64,000 nucleotides of DNA, taken from positions 1 to 64,000 of the forward strand of contig NZ_VOIR01000016.1 of assembly GCF_007923295.1 (NCBI RefSeq), read 5' to 3'. Below are positions 19,099 to 27,173 of this stretch, piece after piece. The stretch's first letter is position 1. Each line of letters begins with the position of its first letter. The translations under genes and the position numbers were made by a program. The notes beneath the pieces are model-generated. The model worked only from the letters and a program-made list of their open reading frames with translations, was not told where the DNA came from and did not search any database. This stretch comes from Agrococcus sediminis (GTDB lineage Bacteria; Actinomycetota; Actinomycetes; Actinomycetales; Microbacteriaceae).

Positions 19099-20246
19099 GC
19101 GGAGAGCCCGAGGGCAGCGGCGGCCGCCGCCCGCGCGCGGTGCCTCGCGTCGTCCGCCTGCCACACCTCGGCGGCGACGGCCGCCATGGTCGCGCCGGGA
19201 GCCCGCAGGTCGAGCCTCGAGGCCTCCCCCACCGCATCGATCCACTCCGCGGGCACGGCCGCGAGGCCGCCCAGCGCGCCGGCGATGGAGCCCGCCATCA
19301 CGGCGATCGAATCGGAGTCCCGACCGTAGTTCACGGCGCCGAGGACCGCCTCGCGGTAGTCCCCGCGGCATGCCGCCAGCAGCCCGAACGCGATCGGCAG
19401 CTCCTCGATCGCCTTGGTCCGGCTGGGGAGCCGTGCGTCCATCGCGGGCTGCCGGTAGGTGTCACCGACGGTGTCGAACGGTCGCACCGCCTCGCGCAGC
19501 TGGGCGAGGCCTCCGTCGCGCCAGCCGTCGAGGCCGCGGCCGGCGTCGACCACCGCCTCGAGCGCCGCGCGCGTGCCGTCACGGGCGAGGCCGACCGCCT
19601 CGTCCAGCACACCGTCGACGCTCGCCCCCGGAGCCGCCGCTGCTGCCACCGCGGCGGCGAACACCCCGGCCGCCTCGCGCCCGTAGCTGGACTGGTGCGC
19701 GCCCGCGATGTCGATCGCCTCGGCGTAGGCCCCCCGGGCATCGCCCGCGTTGACCAGGCCGACGGGCGCCACGTACATGGTGGCCCCGCAGTTCACGACG
19801 TTGCCGACTCCGGCCTCCCGCGGGTCGACGTGGCCGTAGTGCAGGCGCGCGACGAGCCACTTTTCGGCGAGGAAGACCCGCTGCAGGGGCAGCGCCTCCG
19901 CCTCGAGCTCTGGGATCCACTGCACGTCGCCGATCATGCGCGGCACGAGGTGGTCGGCGATGTCGTGCGCCGTGAGGTGGCGCCGCACCTGTGCATACAC
20001 GTCGACGAGCAGGTTGGTCATCAGGGTGTCGTCGGTGACGTGGCCGTCGCCCTTGTGGTACGGCGCGATGGGCCGCGCCGTGCGCCAGTCGTCGAGGAAG
20101 GGCGGCACGATGCCCTCGATCGTCCCGCCGTAGCGCTGCTGGATGGCCTCAGGGGTGTTGCCCTCGGCTGCGCCGCCGAGCGCGTCGGCGACGGCAGCGC
20201 CTGCGAGTGCGGCAGTCGCGACATCGGCGAAGGCTGCGTCGGTCAT
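19095..20246 (-). CDS. ADP-ribosylglycohydrolase family protein (TDDT type)
   Basis: This 383-aa member keeps the classical dinuclear Mg motifs: GAAVADALGGAAEG, DGHVTDDTLMTNLLVD and YGRDSDSIAVMAGSIAGALGG. It differs strongly from the next gene, so the pair probably has distinct roles or forms a heteromer. The ATG at 20246 is preferred because GGAGAT lies 3 nt ahead; an in-frame ATG 30 nt upstream has no such site. It follows the transporter genes after a strong intercistronic hairpin. Confidence 0.82.
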   Translation of the reverse strand: MTDAAFADVATAALAGAAVADALGGAAEGNTPEAIQQRYGGTIEGIVPPFLDDWRTARPIAPYHKGDGHVTDDTLMTNLLVDVYAQVRRHLTAHDIADHLVPRMIGDVQWIPELEAEALPLQRVFLAEKWLVARLHYGHVDPREAGVGNVVNCGATMYVAPVGLVNAGDARGAYAEAIDIAGAHQSSYGREAAGVFAAAVAAAAAPGASVDGVLDEAVGLARDGTRAALEAVVDAGRGLDGWRDGGLAQLREAVRPFDTVGDTYRQPAMDARLPSRTKAIEELPIAFGLLAACRGDYREAVLGAVNYGRDSDSIAVMAGSIAGALGGLAAVPAEWIDAVGEASRLDLRAPGATMAAVAAEVWQADDARHRARAAAAAALGLSA

Positions 20247-20283
20247 GGGATCTCCGATCAGGTCGTGCACGGGCATGGGCCTG

Positions 20284-20310
20284 GCAGGGGGCGGTGCTCC
20301 CGCCCCCTGC
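20284..20310 (-). promoter_or_regulatory. intercistronic hairpin after the sugar-binding protein gene
   Basis: A perfect 11-bp stem (GCAGGGGGCGG / CCGCCCCCTGC) with a 5-nt loop lies 15 nt past the binding-protein stop. No T-run follows, so it is more likely an mRNA 3'-end stabiliser or partial attenuator that raises binding protein over the enzymes downstream. Confidence 0.6.
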
Positions 20311-20324
20311 GCGGCTGTCGTTCG

Positions 20325-21623
20325 CTACTGGATCGACTCCCAGCCTTCGGTGAGCTGCGCGGTGAGCTCCTCGAGGCTGATCGAGTCCGCCAGGTACTGC
20401 TGGAACGCCGGGGTCGCGTACTGGTCCTTCCACTGCGGGTAGTTCACCGCGAGCTGGAACGGCGCGGCCTCCAGGACCTCGCCCGAAGCCAGCATCTCGG
20501 CCCAGCCGGTCTGCCCCTCCGTCGCCGTGGCGAGCGCGTCGCGCGCCGCGCCCGTGGCCGGGATCAGGGCGTCGCCCTGCCCCACAGCGGCGAGGTGCTC
20601 GGCCTGCATGTAGTAGTCGATGAACGCTGCGGCGCGGTCGACGTGCTCCGAGTCCGCCGAGACCGACAGGGTCTGCGGCGAGGTGCCCTGCGCGGGGCCG
20701 GCGCTGCCGGCGAGCGGCGGGAGCACGGTCCACTCGAAGCCCTCCGGCGCCGTGTCGGCGATCTGCTGCGCGAGGTAGGAACCGCCGATGTACATGCCGT
20801 AGGTGCCGCCGAGGAAGCCGGGCAGCACGTCGCCGCCCGACTGCGTGAGCGTGACCGGGTCGAGCGACTGGTCCTCGTAGGCCATCGCGTGGACGGTCTG
20901 CGGCAGTGCCAGCTCGCCCTCGCCGACGTCGATCGTGGCCTGGCCCTCGGCATCCACCTCGAAGAACGTGCCGTCCTCGCCGAGCGCGAGGTTCATGAAC
21001 GGCGCCGTCGGGGACTTCAGGCCCCAGCCGAGGCCGTAGGTGCCGTCGCCGGTGAGCTGCTGCGCGATCTCGCGCACCTCGCTCCATGCGAGCGAGTCGC
21101 CGGTCGGCACCTCGACGCCTGCCGCCTCGAAGGCAGCGGTGTTGGCGAACGCGACGTACGACTGCATCAACGTCGGGGCCGCGAAGACCTCGTCGCCGGC
21201 GGTGACCGTGGTCCAGACGCCCTCTGCGACGTCGCCCCGCAGGTCCTCGCTGAGGTAGGGCGTGAGGTCGGCGAGGTAGCCGTCGTGCGCGAAGCCGGCC
21301 ATGTCCGAGGCCTCGTTGTGGATGATGTCCGGGGCGTCGCCGCCCTGGAACTGCGTGACCAGCTGGTCGTGCACGTTGTCCCACGACCCCTGCACGAGGT
21401 CGATCTGGGTCTCGGGGTGCTCCTCGTTCCAGGAGTCGACGATCTCCTCGGTCGCGGCGATGGTCGCGTCCTGGAAGGCCAGGGACTGGAACGTGAGCGT
21501 CACCTCCTCGGTGGGGTCCGTGGTCTCGGTGGCGGTCGGTGCCTGGCCGCCGCCGAAGGCGCAGCCGGTCAGCAGCAGAGCGCCGGCCGCGAGCGTCATC
21601 GCGGCGCGGGGTGTGCGGTGCAT
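20325..21623 (-). CDS. sugar ABC transporter substrate-binding lipoprotein
   Basis: The 432-aa extracellular solute-binding protein (family 1) has a lipoprotein signal MHRTPRAAMTLAAGALLLTGC with the modified Cys at 21. A Thr/Glu-rich linker follows. The mature part has typical words such as ATEEIVDSWNEEHPETQIDLVQGSWDNV, LVTQFQGGDAPDIIHNEA and YGMYIGGSYL. It delivers the substrate to the MalF/MalG-like permeases encoded just upstream. The ligand cannot be read from sequence. Confidence 0.9.
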   Translation of the reverse strand: MHRTPRAAMTLAAGALLLTGCAFGGGQAPTATETTDPTEEVTLTFQSLAFQDATIAATEEIVDSWNEEHPETQIDLVQGSWDNVHDQLVTQFQGGDAPDIIHNEASDMAGFAHDGYLADLTPYLSEDLRGDVAEGVWTTVTAGDEVFAAPTLMQSYVAFANTAAFEAAGVEVPTGDSLAWSEVREIAQQLTGDGTYGLGWGLKSPTAPFMNLALGEDGTFFEVDAEGQATIDVGEGELALPQTVHAMAYEDQSLDPVTLTQSGGDVLPGFLGGTYGMYIGGSYLAQQIADTAPEGFEWTVLPPLAGSAGPAQGTSPQTLSVSADSEHVDRAAAFIDYYMQAEHLAAVGQGDALIPATGAARDALATATEGQTGWAEMLASGEVLEAAPFQLAVNYPQWKDQYATPAFQQYLADSISLEELTAQLTEGWESIQ

Positions 21624-21669
21624 GGTGTCTCCTCGTTGTGGGATGGGGTTGTCGTGGATGGGAGGTCGG

Positions 21670-22506
21670 TCAGCCCTTGACCGCGCCGGAGAGCAGGCCG
21701 GAGGTGAGGCGGCGCTGGATGAGGGCGAAGAACAGCAGGCTCGGGATGGCTGCGAGCAGCGAAGCGGCCGCGAGCTGGCCGAGCTGCACCTGGCCCTCGG
21801 CGCCGACGAACAGCGCCAGCCGCTGCGGGAGCGTCTGGAGGGCTTCGTCCTTGATGAGCACCAGGGCGAAGAAGAACTCGTTCCACGCGCCGATGAACGC
21901 GAACAGGCTGGTCGCGACGAGGCCCGGCGCGAGGAGCGGCAGCACGATCGAGATGAGCACGCGCCACTTCGGCGCGCCGTCCATCGCCCCGGCCTCCTCG
22001 AGGTCGACGGGGATCGACGCGACGTAGCCCTGCAGCATCCACAGCGCGAACGGCAGCGACCAGACCACGTAGACGACGACCAGTCCCGCGAGGGAGTTCC
22101 CGAGGCCGATCGGCTGCAGCATCAGGTACAGCGGGATGATGATGAGGATGAACGGGAAGACCTGCGAGAGCAGGATCCATCCCGTGGCCAGCTTCCGAAG
22201 CCGGGTGCGGAAGCGCGCGAGCGCGTAGGCGGCCGGCAGCGAGATCACGACCACGATCAGCGTGGTCACGACCGCCACCAGCAGGCTGTTGCCCGCCGCC
22301 TGCACCAGGTTCGCGCGCTCGATCGCGGCTGCGAAGTTGTCGAGGTTCCACTGCGCGGGCAGCAGCTGCGGATCGGGCGACTGCAGCTCGGCCTGCGTCT
22401 TGAAGGCCGTGGTGAAGAGGAACACCAGCGGGAACGCGAGGAAGACCATGAACAGCGCGATGGCGACGTACTGGAGCGCTCGCCCGAGCGTGACGCGACG
22501 CCTCAT
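21670..22506 (-). CDS. carbohydrate ABC transporter permease, MalG type
   Basis: The 278-aa inner-membrane permease has six predicted helices and the EAA loop EAGAMDGAPKWRVLISIVLPLLAPGLV (about 180-205), which contacts the ATPase. It overlaps the partner permease by 4 bp (ATGA). No ATP-binding subunit is encoded in the operon, so a shared MsiK/MsmX-like ATPase elsewhere is expected. Confidence 0.92.
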   Translation of the reverse strand: MRRRVTLGRALQYVAIALFMVFLAFPLVFLFTTAFKTQAELQSPDPQLLPAQWNLDNFAAAIERANLVQAAGNSLLVAVVTTLIVVVISLPAAYALARFRTRLRKLATGWILLSQVFPFILIIIPLYLMLQPIGLGNSLAGLVVVYVVWSLPFALWMLQGYVASIPVDLEEAGAMDGAPKWRVLISIVLPLLAPGLVATSLFAFIGAWNEFFFALVLIKDEALQTLPQRLALFVGAEGQVQLGQLAAASLLAAIPSLLFFALIQRRLTSGLLSGAVKG

Positions 22507-23420
22507 GACTCACGCCCCTTCGCCTGCGCACGCAGGTAGAAGAAGAGGAAGAACGTGATCACGATGACGATGACGTTGCCCATCGCGCTCGCGAGCCCGA
22601 AGTTGCCGTACCGGAATGCCTCGTTGTAGGCGAACAGCATCGGGAGCATCGTGCCCCAGGCGCCCGCGGTGAGCACGTAGACCAGCGCGAAGGAGTTGAA
22701 GTTGTTGATGAAGTCGAGCGTCGTGATCGCGACGATCACGGGTCGGAGCGCCGGCAGCGTCACGGAGATGAACCTCTGCCAGGTGCTCGCACCATCGATC
22801 TGCGCCGCCTCGTGCAGCTCGGCGTTCACCCCTTGGAGGCCTGCGAGCAGGGTGATCGTCGTCTGCGGCATGCCCGCCCACACGCCCACGACGATCGCCG
22901 CGGGCAGCGCGGTCGAGGCCTGGCCCAGCCAGTTGATGTTGTCCGGCAGCCCCAGCGCGCCCATCCCGCCGTTCACCGCGCCGTAGGTGGGGTGCAGCAT
23001 CAGCCGCCACATGATCGCGATGATCACCGGAGGCATCGCCCACGGGATCAGCGCGAGCGTGCGAGCGACGCCCTGGCCCCAGAGGTTGGCGTTCAGCAGC
23101 AGGGCGAGGCAGAGCGACGCCACGAACTGGATCAGGGTCACCGAGAACGCCCAGATGAGCCCGATGCCGAAGGAGTTCCAGAAGAGCTCGTAGCCGGCGA
23201 GGTCGACGTAGTTCTGGACGCCGTTGAACTCGACGACCACGTCGCGGCCCGCTGTCGCGTTCGTGAAGCCGAGCGCGATGCCCTGCAGCAGCGGCCAGAC
23301 GCTGAAGGCGAGGATCGGCAGCATCGCCGGGAGGAAGAGCAGCCACGCGCCGCGCTCGGCGCCGAACCGCGACCGGCGTCGCAGGCCGCGCTCGGCGACG
23401 ACGACGTCGACGGCGCTCAT
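22503..23420 (-). CDS. carbohydrate ABC transporter permease, MalF type
   Basis: This 305-aa permease has a basic cytoplasmic N terminus (RRRSRFGAERG), six helices and the EAA motif HEAAQIDGASTWQRFISVTLPALRP (about 205-230). It is the first transporter gene after lacI and overlaps both neighbours by 4 bp. Confidence 0.92.
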   Translation of the reverse strand: MSAVDVVVAERGLRRRSRFGAERGAWLLFLPAMLPILAFSVWPLLQGIALGFTNATAGRDVVVEFNGVQNYVDLAGYELFWNSFGIGLIWAFSVTLIQFVASLCLALLLNANLWGQGVARTLALIPWAMPPVIIAIMWRLMLHPTYGAVNGGMGALGLPDNINWLGQASTALPAAIVVGVWAGMPQTTITLLAGLQGVNAELHEAAQIDGASTWQRFISVTLPALRPVIVAITTLDFINNFNSFALVYVLTAGAWGTMLPMLFAYNEAFRYGNFGLASAMGNVIVIVITFFLFFYLRAQAKGRES

Positions 23421-24430
23421 CGCGGCTCCATCCCTGTGCTCGACTCCCGCACGACGAGCCTCGGCGCGACGACCGCGCCCGCGATCGCATCCGCGTCACC
23501 GCGCAACGAGGCCAACAGCTGCTCCGCGGCCAGCGTCCCTCGGGCCTCGGCGCCGAGGTCGACGCTCGTGAGGCTCGGGATCGCGATCTGCGCCAGCTCC
23601 GTGTCGTCCATGCCGACGACCAGGCAATCGCCCGGTACAGCACGGCCGCGCACGGAGAGCGCGCGCAGGGCGGCGAACGCGATCAGATCGTTCGCGCCGA
23701 CGAGTGCGTCGAAGTCGACGCCGCGATCGAGCAGCTCGTCGACCGCCGGGAGCGCAGCCGCGTGCGTGAAGTCGGCGGCCGCCACGACCAGCGACGCATC
23801 CTGCTCCAGTCCGGCGTCCTCGATGGCGCGGCGGTAGCCCTCCAGTCGTTGGCGCCCCGGCGTGGTGTCGACTGGGCCGTTCACGAACGCGATGCGACGG
23901 GCGCCCTGGCTGACCAGGTGGTCGATCGCCAGCCGCACGCCGGCTCGCGAGTCGGCGCGCACGGCGCCCTGCGCTGCGCCCTCGGGCAGGGATCCGATCA
24001 CGACGGTCGGCACCGCCGAGCGCTCGAGCGCCTCGAGCACCTGCTGCTCGGGGCGGAGCGGCACGACGATGAGCCCGTCGATGGTGCTCGGGCCGAACCG
24101 GGCGATGGCGGCCGCGACAGCGGCCGGCTCCACCGCCTGGGTGACGAGCAGCTGCCGGTCATCAGCCGCGAGCTCGTGCTGCACGGCGCTGGTCATCCTC
24201 GCGTAGACGGGGTTGGCGGCATCCGGCACGATCATGGCGATCTGGCCCGTGCGTCCCGACTGCAGCGCACGCGCAACCGCGTTGGGGCGATACCCGAGCT
24301 CAGCGGCGGCGCTGCGCACGCGCTCAGCGGTGCGCGGCGAGGCCCCGTGCCCGTGCAGGGCACGACTGGCCGTGGCGATCGAGACACCGGCGCGGTCGGC
24401 GACCGACGCGATCGTGGGTGTGCCCGCCAT
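23417..24430 (-). CDS. LacI family transcriptional regulator of the ARH/sugar operon
   Basis: The 337-aa repressor has an N-terminal HTH (TIASVADRAGVSIATASRALHGHGASPRTAERVRSAAAELGYRPNAVARAL) with the hinge helix, and a periplasmic-binding-like sensor domain (about 60-335). It is the first gene of the operon, so it represses itself together with the transporter and enzymes. A perfect 20-bp dyad of LacI type lies 40-59 nt before its ATG. The effector is probably the imported sugar or a product of it. Confidence 0.93.
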   Translation of the reverse strand: MAGTPTIASVADRAGVSIATASRALHGHGASPRTAERVRSAAAELGYRPNAVARALQSGRTGQIAMIVPDAANPVYARMTSAVQHELAADDRQLLVTQAVEPAAVAAAIARFGPSTIDGLIVVPLRPEQQVLEALERSAVPTVVIGSLPEGAAQGAVRADSRAGVRLAIDHLVSQGARRIAFVNGPVDTTPGRQRLEGYRRAIEDAGLEQDASLVVAAADFTHAAALPAVDELLDRGVDFDALVGANDLIAFAALRALSVRGRAVPGDCLVVGMDDTELAQIAIPSLTSVDLGAEARGTLAAEQLLASLRGDADAIAGAVVAPRLVVRESSTGMEPR

Positions 24431-24470
24431 GCCCCGCTCCGCTCCGAGCTCCGTCGCTCGTCGTACCTCG

Positions 24471-24490
24471 GATTGGAAACGTTTCCAATC
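24471..24490. promoter_or_regulatory. LacI-type operator, perfect 20-bp palindrome
   Basis: GATTGGAAACGTTTCCAATC is an exact inverted repeat centred on CG, the classical core of LacI/GalR sites. It is the only such dyad I saw in the window and lies directly upstream of the lacI-led operon. Confidence 0.85.
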
Positions 24491-24602
24491 GTGCTGACAG
24501 CGACAGTACGCGCCATGTGCGAGGTACGCAACTCCGAGACGACGAGCGCTCGTCTCCGATGCGGGACGAGCGCACCGACCCGCCAGCGTGCGCCAGTCGA
24601 CG

Positions 24603-24742
24603 GCGGGAGGCACCACTGATCCGCGCAAGGCGCCACCCGATCGCGGGAGGCGCCACCCGAACGCGCAAGGCGCCACTCGATCGCACAAGGCGCCACTCGA
24701 TCGCACAAGGCGCCACTCGAGTGCGCAACGCGCCACTCACGG
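24603..24742. repeat. seven tandem copies of a 20-bp unit
   Basis: Units begin at 24603, 24623, 24643, 24663, 24683, 24703 and 24723 and share the core AAGGCGCCAC(T/C)CGA. The middle copies differ by one to three bases, the outer ones by more. No credible gene covers the array; it fills the space between the LacI operon promoter and the end of rsfS. Confidence 0.85.
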
Positions 24743-24795
24743 CGGCGGATGCGCGTGGGTGGGCAGGCGGGCGCGCGTTGCGAGCGCGCGGCGCG

Positions 24796-25179
24796 CTACT
24801 CGGCGGCCGGGGCGGCCGCGTCGGGCAGCTGCAGGTCGACGACGCCGGCGTCGCGCCAGAGCCGCTCGAGCTGGTAGTACGTGCGCTCCTCCTCGTGGAA
24901 GATGTGCACGACGATGTCGGAGAAGTCGAGCAGCACCCAGCGGCCGTCAGCGCGGCCCTCGCGGCGCACCGGCTTCGCGCCGTCGAGGATGAGGGCATCC
25001 TCGATCTCGCGCGCGATGGCGCTCACCTGGCGCTCGTTGCGGCCCGTGGCGATCACGAACACGTCGGTCAGCGGCAGCTGTCCCGAGACGTCGAGGCCCA
25101 CGATGTCGACGGCGAGCGCCTTGTCGGCGGCACGGGCGGCGGCGCGAGCCAGCTCGATCGCCTTCTGGTCGGCGCTCAT
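24796..25179 (-). CDS. rsfS: ribosome silencing factor RsfS (Iojap family)
   Basis: This 127-aa protein binds ribosomal protein uL14 and blocks subunit joining when nutrients are low. It has the Iojap signature VFVIATGRNERQVSAIAREIED and DFSDIVVHIFHEEERTYYQLERLW. It follows nadD and the unknown membrane protein gene, the usual nadD-rsfS order in Actinobacteria, with a 16-bp gap. Confidence 0.95.
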   Translation of the reverse strand: MSADQKAIELARAAARAADKALAVDIVGLDVSGQLPLTDVFVIATGRNERQVSAIAREIEDALILDGAKPVRREGRADGRWVLLDFSDIVVHIFHEEERTYYQLERLWRDAGVVDLQLPDAAAPAAE

Positions 25180-25195
25180 CGAGCGCTCCCGGCGT

Positions 25196-26344
25196 TCAGA
25201 GCCAGCCCTGCGTCAGGGCGACCGTCAGGAATGCCCCGACGCCCACCACGAAGGCTCCCGCGCCGACGCCGATCGCGACCGGCCACACGTTGGAGCGCTG
25301 CTTCTGCGGCGCGATCTGCACGCGCGCGTTCGCGTACGAGGAGACGGCCTTCGAGGCGCGCACGGGCGCCGTCTCGGGGCTCTGCACCTCGCCGTCGGCG
25401 ACATCGCCATCCACATCGCTCCCGTCGATCGAGGCGCTCCCGCGGCCGGACGACGCGAAGCCCTCCGGCACGTCGATGGAGCCGGTGACCAGCAGGCCGT
25501 CGTCGCCCTCGAGCTGGAACTCGGGGCTGTCGGAGCCGGCCGGCAGCACGAGCGCGTTGGCGGTGATCGACGAGGTCGACGATCCGCCGCCCTCGCCCGC
25601 CACGCCCTGCTCGCGCAGGTCGGCGATGTGGTGCTCGGAGGTGTCGGACACGACGTTGACGATCACCGGCAGGCGCATCGCCTGGCCGCGCGTCGGGCCG
25701 GTCGGCAGCGCCTCCTCGGCGCCGGCGGCCTCGGCGGCGCGGCGGCGGTCCTCGAGCTCGGCGGGCGTCGACTCGGCGACGCGGCGCGACGAGACGCGCG
25801 GCTGCTCGACGATGACCTCGTCGATCTCGAGGCTGTCGACCTCATCGTCGTCGACGGTGTCGAGGCCCTGCACGTCGTCGACCTGCACGCTCGAGCGGCG
25901 CGCGGCCGAGGGTGCGGGCACGGATGCGCCGCTCGCCTCGGGTGCGTGCAGCTCGGCCTCGATCACGTCGGCCTCGGCCGCCTCGGCGGGCTCGACGCGA
26001 TCCATGGCCACGGTCTCGGGCAGCTCGATCGGCGCCTGCTCGACGGGCACCGCCTGCGTGGGCGCCTCGGCGCCCTGCGGCTTGCGGCGACCGAAGAACC
26101 GGCCCTGCGGCTTCTGCGGCGGCTCCTGCAGCGCGGGCTGCTCGGCCTCGCGGGCCTCCTCCGGCGCCGCGGGCACGCTCGGCGTCGAGTGCCGGCCCTC
26201 GCGGACCGGTGCTTCGCTCACCTGCGCCTGGGCTCCCTCGGCGGGGACGGGCGGGGTGCCGCCGTTGCGTGCGGCCTCGGCAGCGCGCTCGAGCTCTCGA
26301 AGCTGGCGCCGGGTGAGCGGCTGCCCTTCGTTCGCATCGGTCAT
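25196..26344 (-). CDS. acidic protein with one C-terminal membrane segment, unknown
   Basis: I do not recognise this 382-aa protein. Residues 1-180 are low-complexity and rich in Glu, Ala and Pro ([19 protein letters not shown] at the start), residues ~190-330 are mixed, and a single hydrophobic helix ([30 protein letters not shown]) ends the chain. This suggests a tail-anchored protein with a long disordered cytoplasmic part. Its ATG overlaps the nadD stop (ATGA), and it stands where many Actinobacteria carry a LytR-CpsA-Psr gene. Confidence 0.75.
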   Translation of the reverse strand: MTDANEGQPLTRRQLRELERAAEAARNGGTPPVPAEGAQAQVSEAPVREGRHSTPSVPAAPEEAREAEQPALQEPPQKPQGRFFGRRKPQGAEAPTQAVPVEQAPIELPETVAMDRVEPAEAAEADVIEAELHAPEASGASVPAPSAARRSSVQVDDVQGLDTVDDDEVDSLEIDEVIVEQPRVSSRRVAESTPAELEDRRRAAEAAGAEEALPTGPTRGQAMRLPVIVNVVSDTSEHHIADLREQGVAGEGGGSSTSSITANALVLPAGSDSPEFQLEGDDGLLVTGSIDVPEGFASSGRGSASIDGSDVDGDVADGEVQSPETAPVRASKAVSSYANARVQIAPQKQRSNVWPVAIGVGAGAFVVGVGAFLTVALTQGWL

Positions 26345-26937
26345 GCTGTCAGTCTCCGGTACAAGTCGTGCTTGCTGATGTATTGAACCACTCCGTCTGG
26401 CACGAGATACCAGACCGGGTAGCCGGCGCGGACGCGCGCACGGCAATCGGTCGAGGATATCGCAAGTGCGGGGATCTCCAGCTCGGAGACGCGGTCCGGC
26501 GGATATCCGGAGATCGACAGGTGGTGCCCCGGACGCGTGACGGCGACGAAGTGCGCGAGCTGCCAGAGCTCATCCGCGTCCTTCCACCCCACGATCGACG
26601 CGAACGCATCCGCGCCCGTGATGAAGAACAGCTCGGCGTCGGGGTGCTGCGCGCGCATGTCGCGCAGCGTGTCGATCGTGTAGGTGGGGCCGTCGCGGTC
26701 GATGTCGACGCGGCTGACCTTGAACCGCGGGTTCGACGCGGTCGCCACGACCGTCATGAGGTAGCGGTCCTCGCTCGGCGAGACCTTGCGCTTCTGGTAC
26801 GGCTCGCCGGTGGGCACGAACACGACCTCGTCGAGCGCGAAGTGGTGGGCCACCTCGCTCGCCGCCACGAGGTGCCCGTGGTGGATCGGGTCGAACGTGC
26901 CGCCCATGATGCCCAGGCGGCGACGGCGCTGCGGCAC
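26341..26937 (-). CDS. nadD: nicotinate-nucleotide adenylyltransferase
   Basis: NadD makes deamido-NAD from nicotinate mononucleotide and ATP. The 198-aa protein shows [15 protein letters not shown] (HxGH nucleotidyltransferase motif at about residues 10-22), [14 protein letters not shown] and the ISSTxxR-like ISSTDCRAR near the C terminus. The GTG start at 26937 gives a normal N terminus, though no clear Shine-Dalgarno is visible. Confidence 0.94.
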   Translation of the reverse strand: MPQRRRRLGIMGGTFDPIHHGHLVAASEVAHHFALDEVVFVPTGEPYQKRKVSPSEDRYLMTVVATASNPRFKVSRVDIDRDGPTYTIDTLRDMRAQHPDAELFFITGADAFASIVGWKDADELWQLAHFVAVTRPGHHLSISGYPPDRVSELEIPALAISSTDCRARVRAGYPVWYLVPDGVVQYISKHDLYRRLTA

Positions 26938-26947
26938 GTCGGCTGCG

Positions 26948-27139
26948 TCAGGCGTGGTCGGAGCCGTGCACGTCGCCGGGCGCGCGGTGCGCGACGTCGC
27001 GGAAGGAGCGCAGCACGATCGCCGAGATGAGGAACACCGCAGCGGTGATGCCGCCGGCGATGTAGGCGCCGAGCTCGCTCTCGGACTCCGCCGCAGCAGC
27101 AGCGGCGAGCGTCGTCGCGCTCAGGAATGTCAGCGTCAT
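26948..27139 (-). CDS. small single-span membrane protein, unknown
   Basis: The 63-aa product has an Ala-rich N terminus, one strong membrane helix ([24 protein letters not shown], about 23-46) and a polar, His-containing tail. GGAGGC sits 4 nt before the ATG, which supports a real gene. It lies 10 bp before nadD on the same strand. Function unknown. Confidence 0.7.
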   Translation of the reverse strand: MTLTFLSATTLAAAAAAESESELGAYIAGGITAAVFLISAIVLRSFRDVAHRAPGDVHGSDHA

Positions 27140-27173
27140 GGAAGCCTCCGATCGACTCCCACTCTAGCGCGGC

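Noticed and set aside
20284-20310. Hairpin as the end of the operon
   Set aside because: No T-run follows, and the next five genes lack an obvious promoter of their own while being tightly coupled.
24603-24742. Tandem repeats as a CRISPR array
   Set aside because: Units are contiguous with no unique spacers and no cas genes are present.
24418-25488. A plus-strand frame through the 20-bp tandem repeats
   Set aside because: It reads repeats out of any known domain and runs antisense through rsfS and the gene beyond. Composition fits a shadow.
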